Shown here piece by piece: positions 58,594 to 64,000 of a stretch of DNA of 64,000 nucleotides. The position numbers were made by a program, and so were the translations under genes. The DNA is from Paraburkholderia sp. PGU19 (GTDB taxonomy: Bacteria; Pseudomonadota; Gammaproteobacteria; Burkholderiales; Burkholderiaceae). The notes under the pieces are model-generated. The model was not told where the DNA came from, did not search any database, and saw only the letters and a list, made by a program, of their open reading frames with translations. Position 1 is the first letter of the stretch. The number at the start of each line of letters is the position of its first letter. The stretch spans positions 1,364,001 to 1,428,000 of the forward strand of contig NZ_AP023181.1 of NCBI RefSeq assembly GCF_013426915.1, read 5' to 3'.

Positions 58594-58965
58594 TCACCGC
58601 CGCCTCATCCTGATAACCCTTGAAATCTGCGCAAGCGTAAAACTACTATCTTTAACGTACTCAGCGTAATCGGCTGGCGCCGACATCGACTCCGCAACAA
58701 CATACTCCCCCACATACCGAAACCGATCCGACGACGTCCGCACAAAAACAGGCACCGGCTCAGTCTGCCGCGCCAAGGTGCGTCCCGCCGCGCGCGAAGA
58801 AGCGCTCCCGTCGCAAAGAATCACCTCAGGCGCATGCGGATTCAGATCGGGCCGCAATCGCGCGGCAACAACCTTGCCGCCCTTGACAGGCAGAAACGCG
58901 TGCTTGCTGCCACCCGTCACCTGATGAATGTCTTCACGAGAATATTCTTTTCCAATTTCGAACAT
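58594..58965 (-). CDS. SRA-like (ScoMcrA-type) domain protein
   Basis: 123 residues. MFEIGKEYSREDIHQVTGGS, KHAFLPVKGGKVVAARLRPD, LNPHAPEVILCDG, and RQTEPVPVFVRTSSDRFRYV, GEYVV match my memory of the SRA-like domain that in ScoMcrA recognises modified or phosphorothioate DNA. No nuclease domain is attached. Free-standing copies occur in many genomes with unknown role. It lies beside the long inverted repeat and transcribes toward it. Confidence 0.55.
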   Translation of the reverse strand: MFEIGKEYSREDIHQVTGGSKHAFLPVKGGKVVAARLRPDLNPHAPEVILCDGSASSRAAGRTLARQTEPVPVFVRTSSDRFRYVGEYVVAESMSAPADYAEYVKDSSFTLAQISRVIRMRRR

Positions 58966-59189
58966 GGTTGACTCCAGGACATGACGTCACGCAGCGGCGC
59001 TGCGACGCCAATCCCGAAGATCGTATCGGGCCCCTTCTAAATTCGGTGTAAAGACAACGGTCCACGAAATAAATGCGCTATGTCGATCCCTCGCGTTTGC
59101 ACAAATGCGTGCGCTTTTTACGCGACGTTTACGCGCTTCGCAGTACGCTAGGTCCATCTCGACAACTGCCCGTCGTGGCAACCAAGAAC

Positions 59190-59516
59190 ATGGGCTCCGC
59201 ACAACTTCGCGCGCCGCAAGACTTCGTCCCGGATATCCCGTCGACGCAACTCCGCTCCAACGTCATTCCTCTGCACGCCCAGCGCGTTCAACTCGAAATC
59301 TTTCTCACCGGCACGTCGCCGGACGCATTTCGCAACCATCTCGCAACGCTCCTCCACTCGCCGCTCGGCGTCTACATTTCGCACACGCATACGCTGCACG
59401 ACAAGGTGCGCGTGCACTTCAACATCGCTCCCGAAGACCTGGATTTCACACTTCACACGCTGATCGCGACGATGTCCGAAGCAACCATCGGCACCATCAC
59501 GCGCATCGTCAGGTGA
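59190..59516 (+). CDS. Uncharacterised protein before the DapA-family gene
   Basis: About 108 residues from the ATG at 59190; a longer frame reaches 59073 but is not clearly coding. Segments QRVQLEIFLTGTSPDAFRNH and PLGVYISHTHTLHDKVRVHF, DLDFTLHTLIATMSEATIG look like a small alpha-beta fold. I do not recognise the family. It ends 12 bases before the DapA-family start, so the two are probably co-transcribed. Confidence 0.5.
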   Translation: MGSAQLRAPQDFVPDIPSTQLRSNVIPLHAQRVQLEIFLTGTSPDAFRNHLATLLHSPLGVYISHTHTLHDKVRVHFNIAPEDLDFTLHTLIATMSEATIGTITRIVR

Positions 59517-59528
59517 AGGAGCGAACAC

Positions 59529-60410
59529 ATGTACTCGGGAATCTGGATTCCGCTCGTCACGCCGTTTCGTTCCGGTGAAGTCGATATCGAAGCGCTGCAA
59601 GCGCTGACCGATCATTACGCGCGCACCGGTATCGCGGGCATCGTCGCGCTCGGCACGACAGGCGAGGCCGCGCTGCTCTCCGACATCGAGCGCGTGACCG
59701 TCCTGCAGGCGATCAGCGACGTCGTCGATGGCCGCTTGCCGATGCTCGTCGGCATCGGCGGCTTCGACACGCGCGAGTTCGTGCGCGAAATCAGGCGCTT
59801 CGAGCGATGGGACGTGGCGGCCTTTCTCGTCTCCTCGCCAGCCTATGTCTGTCCCGATCAGGCGGGCATCGCGTGGCATTTCGAACAGATCGCGCGCGAA
59901 ACCGAACGGCCCATCGTGCTCTATGACGTGCCGCATCGCACGGGCGTATCGATCGAACCCGCTACCGTCGCGCGGCTCGCAGAACACGAGAACATCGTCG
60001 CGATCAAGGCATGTGTACCGCAGCAGTTCAACGCGCTGGGCAAGCTGCCCATCAATGTGCTGTGTGGCACCGACGAGGCTTTCGTCGATTGCCTCGCGTC
60101 CGGCGGACATGGCGGCATTCTCGCGAGCGCGCACGTCTGCGCGGATCTGCTGGTCGAGATTCAGTCGCTCATGCAAGCGGGCGACGCAGAAACGGCGCGC
60201 CGGATCTTCGAACGGCTCAAGCCCGTGCTCAAGCTGCTGTTCTCGGCGCCGAATCCGTCGGCGATCAAGGCCATGCTGTCGATCGAAGGCCGTATCTCGG
60301 ATGAAGTACGCATGCCGATCACGGCGGCATCGGCGGCACTTGTCGCACAACTCGCGCGCGCGCACGAGACGCTGCGCACTGTGCGCGCGGAACTCGCCAT
60401 GACCGTCTGA
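59529..60410 (+). CDS. Dihydrodipicolinate synthase (DapA)/N-acetylneuraminate lyase family protein
   Basis: 293 residues, ribosome site AAGGAGCG. TIM-barrel Schiff-base lyase: WIPLVTPFRSGEVDIEALQA, GIVALGTTGEAALLSDIERV, IVLYDVPHRTG with the conserved tyrosine and IVAIKACVPQQ with the catalytic lysine. Both active-site residues are present. It could be a housekeeping DapA or a catabolic aldolase; no lysine-pathway genes are adjacent, so a paralog is likely. Confidence 0.85.
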   Translation: MYSGIWIPLVTPFRSGEVDIEALQALTDHYARTGIAGIVALGTTGEAALLSDIERVTVLQAISDVVDGRLPMLVGIGGFDTREFVREIRRFERWDVAAFLVSSPAYVCPDQAGIAWHFEQIARETERPIVLYDVPHRTGVSIEPATVARLAEHENIVAIKACVPQQFNALGKLPINVLCGTDEAFVDCLASGGHGGILASAHVCADLLVEIQSLMQAGDAETARRIFERLKPVLKLLFSAPNPSAIKAMLSIEGRISDEVRMPITAASAALVAQLARAHETLRTVRAELAMTV

Positions 60411-60414
60411 ACGC

Positions 60415-60432
60415 AGCCGGCACACGCCGGCT
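60415..60432. terminator. Convergent stem-loop after the DapA-family gene
   Basis: AGCCGGC, four bases, GCCGGCT: a perfect 7-bp GC-rich stem between the convergent DapA-family and LysR genes. It could end transcripts from both sides. Confidence 0.55.
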
Positions 60433-60436
60433 CAAT

Positions 60437-61306
60437 TCACGCGCGGCCCCATTGATCGACGAGAAAGTCGACGAATGTCCTGATCTTCGGCGACGACAGC
60501 TTCGCGCGCTCGAACACCACATGCACGGGCGTAGCGGGCGGCGCAAACTTGTCGAGCACGGGCTGCAAGCGGCCTCGCTCGATATGCGCCGCCACCTGCC
60601 ACGCGGGCGCGTCAATCGCCGCCGACACCAGCGCATCGAGGCTATTCATCCACAGGCGGCCCGTCACCCCGACGCGCGTACGCGTCGCGCCCGACTGGAA
60701 GCGCCACTCGACCGGTCCCGGCGCATCCGAGAAAACGAGGCAATCGTGCTTGCGCAAATCGTCGAGTTTGCGGGGCGTGCCGCGCTGCGCGAGATACGAG
60801 GGCGCCGCGCACACCACCATCTGGATGTCATCGAGCTTGCGCGCAACGAGGCTCGAATCCGGCAGCCGGCCGACGCGCACGGCGACATGCAGCCCCTCTT
60901 CCACCAGATTGACGGCGCGGTCGACCAGCATCAGATCGACGGCCACCTCGGGATGCATCGCGAGAAAGCGCGGCACTAGCGGCGCGACCACGAGCCGCCC
61001 AAGCAGATTCGGCGCGGCGATCCGCAGCCGTCCGGACAACTTCCCGCGTCCCGCCGACAACGCGCTGCCAAGCTCGTCCACTTCGCCGAGAATCGCCTTC
61101 GCGCGGTCGTAGAGAATGCGCCCTTCGTCCGTCATCGCGAGATTGCGCGTGGTGCGCCGAAGCAATTGCGCGCCGAACTGCGCTTCGAGCGCCGAGATGT
61201 GCCTGCTGACCGAGGTCAACGACATCGGAATCGCGCGCGCGGCGGCCGACAGGCTTCCCGCGTCCACGACCCGCACGTAGACGCTCATTGCTTCAAAGCG
61301 ATCCAT
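60437..61306 (-). CDS. LysR-family transcriptional regulator
   Basis: 289 residues. N-terminal helix-turn-helix: MDRFEAMSVYVRVVDAGSLS, AAARAIPMSLTSVSRHISAL, FGAQLLRRTTRNLAMTDEGR. The C-terminal substrate domain follows (LRIAAPNLLGRLVVAPLVPR, LDDIQMVVCAAPSYLAQRG). Resembles the subgroup with DNA-binding residues for aromatic and transport genes. It is divergent from the MFS gene at 61447 with a 140-base intergenic region, suggesting control of that carrier. Confidence 0.9.
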   Translation of the reverse strand: MDRFEAMSVYVRVVDAGSLSAAARAIPMSLTSVSRHISALEAQFGAQLLRRTTRNLAMTDEGRILYDRAKAILGEVDELGSALSAGRGKLSGRLRIAAPNLLGRLVVAPLVPRFLAMHPEVAVDLMLVDRAVNLVEEGLHVAVRVGRLPDSSLVARKLDDIQMVVCAAPSYLAQRGTPRKLDDLRKHDCLVFSDAPGPVEWRFQSGATRTRVGVTGRLWMNSLDALVSAAIDAPAWQVAAHIERGRLQPVLDKFAPPATPVHVVFERAKLSSPKIRTFVDFLVDQWGRA

Positions 61307-61446
61307 GATTCGACTCTTCCGGATTTGGCAAGGCTGCTTGCCGTTTTAGATAGATACTGGCAATTTCCGGAATAGTCTACATTCGTTGTGAACTGGACGA
61401 TAAAGTCGTCTATCGACAGGCGGCGAAGACACCGGAACACACACAG

Positions 61447-62613
61447 ATGAGACGTTCGATCTTCTGGCTCATGGCAGGCGCAGCGGGTGTCGTGGTCGCG
61501 AACAACTACTACAACCAGCCGTTGCTGGCCGAGTTCGCGCTTGCGTTTCACACCAGCGAAAGTCAGGCAGGCGCCGTATCCGTCGCCGCGCAAACGGGTT
61601 ATGCGCTCGGACTGCTGCTGTTCGTGCCGCTCGGCGACAAGCTCGAACGCCGTTCAATGTTGCGCACGCTGTTGTGCATCGCCAGTGTGGCGCTCGCCGC
61701 GATCGCGCTGTCGCCGACGTTGAACTGGCTCGTCGCTGCTAGCTTCCTGACCGGACTCGTCAGTGTCGCGCCGCAGTTGCTCACGCCGTTCGCGGCACAA
61801 CTCGCCGGGCCACAGCAACGCGGCCAGGCGGTCGGCATCGTGATGTTCGGCTTGCTGTGCGGCATCCTCGTGTCGCGCACGATTTCCGGAACGATCGCGC
61901 AGCATTTCGGCTGGCGGGCCGTCTATTGGGTCGCGGCGGCGGCAATGCTAGTCACGGCCGCCGTGCTGTCGCGCATGCTGCCGAGCGCGCAGCCCACGTA
62001 CACGGGCACGTATCGGCGGCTGATGGGTTCGCTGTTGACGCTGATTCGTGAAGAACCGCTGGTTCGCCAGACCTCGGCCATCGCCGCGCTTCAGTTCGCC
62101 GCATTCAGCGCGTTCTGGGCCACGCTGGCGTTTCATCTGCACGCGATGGACGCGCATTACGGCAGCGAGGTCGCGGGCCTGTTCGGACTGGTCGGCGTGG
62201 TCGGCGCATCGGCTTCGACGGGTGCAGGCAAGCTGATCGACACGCGCAACCCGCGTCACGTCGTGCTGGCAAGCGGCGCCATCTTCGTCGTGGCCTTTGC
62301 GATTCTCGCGGCGACGGGCAACACGATTGCGGGCCTCGTCGCCGGCGTGATCGTGCTCGACCTGGGATTGCAGAGCGGGCATGTCGCGAACATGGCGCGC
62401 AACATGAGTATCACGAGCGATGCGATGAGCCGCATCAACACGCTCTACATGACGATCCGCTTTGCGGGCGGCGCGCTTGGGTCGTCGTTGGGCATCTGGG
62501 CTTGGAGCGTGTGGCAATGGCCCGGCGTCTGCGCGGTGGGACTCGCGCTCGGATGCGTATCGGTGATGATTCAGGTGCGGCCGCAGATGGCGGGTGAAGC
62601 GCAGCGGGAATGA
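61447..62613 (+). CDS. MFS transporter (drug/metabolite efflux type)
   Basis: 388 residues, about twelve membrane segments. VVANNYYNQPLLAEFALAFH and GYALGLLLFVPLGDKLERRS (MFS motif A) place it in the YgaY/AraJ-like or DHA1-type efflux group. No large cytoplasmic loops. The ribosome site is weak. Opposite the LysR gene; probably an exporter under its control. Substrate unknown. Confidence 0.88.
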   Translation: MRRSIFWLMAGAAGVVVANNYYNQPLLAEFALAFHTSESQAGAVSVAAQTGYALGLLLFVPLGDKLERRSMLRTLLCIASVALAAIALSPTLNWLVAASFLTGLVSVAPQLLTPFAAQLAGPQQRGQAVGIVMFGLLCGILVSRTISGTIAQHFGWRAVYWVAAAAMLVTAAVLSRMLPSAQPTYTGTYRRLMGSLLTLIREEPLVRQTSAIAALQFAAFSAFWATLAFHLHAMDAHYGSEVAGLFGLVGVVGASASTGAGKLIDTRNPRHVVLASGAIFVVAFAILAATGNTIAGLVAGVIVLDLGLQSGHVANMARNMSITSDAMSRINTLYMTIRFAGGALGSSLGIWAWSVWQWPGVCAVGLALGCVSVMIQVRPQMAGEAQRE

Positions 62614-62634
62614 TCGCGTGCGGCTAGACCGCTC

Positions 62635-63003
62635 TCAACGGCGCGGTGGAATGCATCGCCATGTGATTGCCACGATCAGCAGAAAGGCCACATACGCAAC
62701 CGCGAACATCCACGCGGGGAAATCGTAGTAGAGCCAGTGGCTCACCCAACGCTGCACGAAACCTTGCTCGACCGTGCCTCCCGTGCGCAAGCGGTCTTCG
62801 AGCACGGTGAGCGGGCACGGCACGTCGAGTGCTGCGAGAATCGCGACGACACCAATCGCCGCGAGATGCAGCGCGCGGAAAGCACGATTGCGCACCCAGG
62901 CGTATTGCAACGCCGCGCCCGCCCAGATCGCCATCAATCCGCCGACGATAAACAGGACGATCAGCGCATGCAACACGAGCACTGCGTCGGCCAGCCAGAT
63001 CAT
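62635..63003 (-). CDS. DUF2784 family membrane protein
   Basis: 122 residues from the ATG at 63003 (AGGAAAC upstream). Three to four hydrophobic segments: MIWLADAVLVLHALIVLFIV, LMAIWAGAALQY, LHLAAIGVVAILAALDVPC, PAWMFAVAYVAFLLIVAITW. CPLTVLEDRLRTGG is typical of DUF2784. Inner-membrane protein with unknown role. It stands convergent with the MFS gene. Confidence 0.85.
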   Translation of the reverse strand: MIWLADAVLVLHALIVLFIVGGLMAIWAGAALQYAWVRNRAFRALHLAAIGVVAILAALDVPCPLTVLEDRLRTGGTVEQGFVQRWVSHWLYYDFPAWMFAVAYVAFLLIVAITWRCIPPRR

Positions 63004-63299
63004 GATGTTTCCTGCGCGCTTCTGTCTCGGCCAGGTTCGCATGACACGCGACCGTGAAGAATCAGGCCGATTACATTGTCCCTTCACCAAGGCATTGTGC
63101 AGCGTTTCGCTCACCCGCGCTCGACGCGCTTGTGGCGCACAACATTCCGTGGCGCAGCGTAAACCTGTCGATCTGAAATACGCGGCTTTTCCTGTGCGTC
63201 AACGATGCGCGCGTTTGTGTCCCGGTGCGCAAGTCAATCATCAGGCTCGATGTGCTAGCCTGAATCTTCATCATCCGAGGTGATCCGGCGAGGCGCACG

Positions 63300-64000
63300 A
63301 TGGAACTGAGGCATCTGAGAATGTTTTGCGCGGTGGCCGATTGCGGCAGCTTCACGGCAGCGGCTGAAAAAATCCATAACGTTCAGTCGAACGTGACGAT
63401 GCGCATCAAGGAGCTCGAAGCGGAATTGAACCAGCAGTTGTTCATCCGGCAGAAGAACGGCGTGGTGCTCACGTCGGCGGGGCAGATTTTTCTGGGCTAC
63501 GCGCAACGCATCCTTCAGTTGACGGACGAAAGCCGCAACGCGCTACTGGACAACGCATCGCCGCGCGGGCTGCTGCGCCTCGGGTCGATGGAAACGACGG
63601 CCGCGATCCGTTTGCCGAAAGTGCTGGCGAAGTATCACGTGCAGTTTCCGCAAGTTCAACTGTCGCTGATGACGGGCACGACGAACGAGTTGATCAAGGC
63701 GGTCGAATGTCATCGGCTGGATGGCGCGTTCGTTGGCGGCTTTCATCAGAGTTCGTCGCTGCATCAGGAAGAAGTGTTTGAAGAAGAACTGGTGCTCGTG
63801 AGCGGCATCGAGTTCGAAACGCTTGCAGCGCTTGCGAAGCAGATGTCCGGGCAAACGGTGCTCGCATTCAGGACGGGCTGCTTCTATCGTTCGACACTCG
63901 AAAACTGGTTCTATCACGCCGGCATCATTCCGGGGCAGGTGATGGAGCTAGGCACGCTGGATGGAATCATGTCGTGTGTCGCGGCGGGAATGGGGATTAC
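63300..64000 (+). CDS. LysR-family transcriptional regulator, runs off the window
   Basis: The first 233 codons of a LysR regulator from the ATG at 63300 (GAGG upstream). MELRHLRMFCAVADCGSFTA, AAEKIHNVQSNVTMRIKELE, FIRQKNGVVLTSAGQIFLGY form the helix-turn-helix and linker; the substrate domain begins with LLRLGSMETTAAIRLPKVLA and continues with DGAFVGGF. No stop is seen before the window ends, so the last ~60 residues lie outside. Target unknown. Confidence 0.9.
   Translation, partial: MELRHLRMFCAVADCGSFTAAAEKIHNVQSNVTMRIKELEAELNQQLFIRQKNGVVLTSAGQIFLGYAQRILQLTDESRNALLDNASPRGLLRLGSMETTAAIRLPKVLAKYHVQFPQVQLSLMTGTTNELIKAVECHRLDGAFVGGFHQSSSLHQEEVFEEELVLVSGIEFETLAALAKQMSGQTVLAFRTGCFYRSTLENWFYHAGIIPGQVMELGTLDGIMSCVAAGMGI

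Noticed and set aside
59148..60425. A 425-codon minus-strand frame opposite the DapA-family gene
   Set aside because: Histidine- and arginine-rich shadow of the plus-strand gene, whose catalytic lysine and tyrosine are clear.

Overview
The window looks like a Paraburkholderia-type (Burkholderiaceae) replicon, probably a secondary chromosome or megaplasmid. The evidence is high-GC coding, a complete nicotinate (nic) catabolic cluster, a Burkholderia-like hemF followed by an nadD remnant, and a long intergenic inverted repeat with a hairpin that I recall as common in this group. It has two halves. Bases 1 to about 37,800 are a decayed accessory region full of broken genes and insertion-sequence debris. 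Bases 37,998 to 64,000 are orderly catabolic, transport and regulatory genes.

Accessory half, in order: a DUF3788 protein; a badly broken TnpB; a truncated tryptophanyl-tRNA synthetase; an extra long-type DapD next to a 45-codon dehydrogenase stub and a Usp protein; a small secreted protein with two Ltp-type repeats; a two-gene OLD nuclease plus UvrD-like helicase operon of Gabija type (7,410-11,052); hemF followed by an in-frame nadD'-'catB chimera, catC and benE; a peroxiredoxin-like protein; a broken IS607-type element; a truncated MerR-TPR regulator joined to a LuxR-type HTH fragment; further small proteins and remnants; a ParM-like/small-partner segregation pair (24,681-26,020); a tyrosine recombinase module ending in a broken phage-type integrase beside the 3' half of a tRNA-Pro gene with a terminator; and an accessory operon (33,481-37,215) centred on a membrane-anchored tandem AAA+ ATPase.

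Catabolic half: a cupin dioxygenase and alpha/beta hydrolase pair opposite a TetR regulator and an SDR; a hybrid histidine kinase with a response regulator; then the nic cluster (43,987-56,638). NicA/NicB and NicC are on the minus strand. NicE, NicD, NicX, NicF and a separate molybdopterin subunit are on the plus strand, followed by a MarR regulator (NicR-like) and an MFS transporter (NicT-like). Together these would take nicotinate to 6-hydroxynicotinate, 2,5-dihydroxypyridine, N-formylmaleamate, maleamate, maleate and fumarate. The hydroxylase is arranged unusually: the catalytic molybdopterin subunit is a separate gene, and the tri-haem cytochrome protein keeps only a half molybdopterin domain. 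A palindromic 12-mer family at the nic promoters is a candidate operator. After nic come an intact IS30 inside a long inverted repeat, an SRA-like protein, a DapA-family enzyme, LysR regulators, an MFS carrier and a DUF2784 protein.

The most interesting items are the split nicotinate dehydrogenase, the shared operator family, the membrane AAA+ operon, the nadD-catB chimera, the Gabija-type operon with altered ATPase motifs, and four copies of a 13-bp palindrome, two of which bracket the Gabija-to-benE block.
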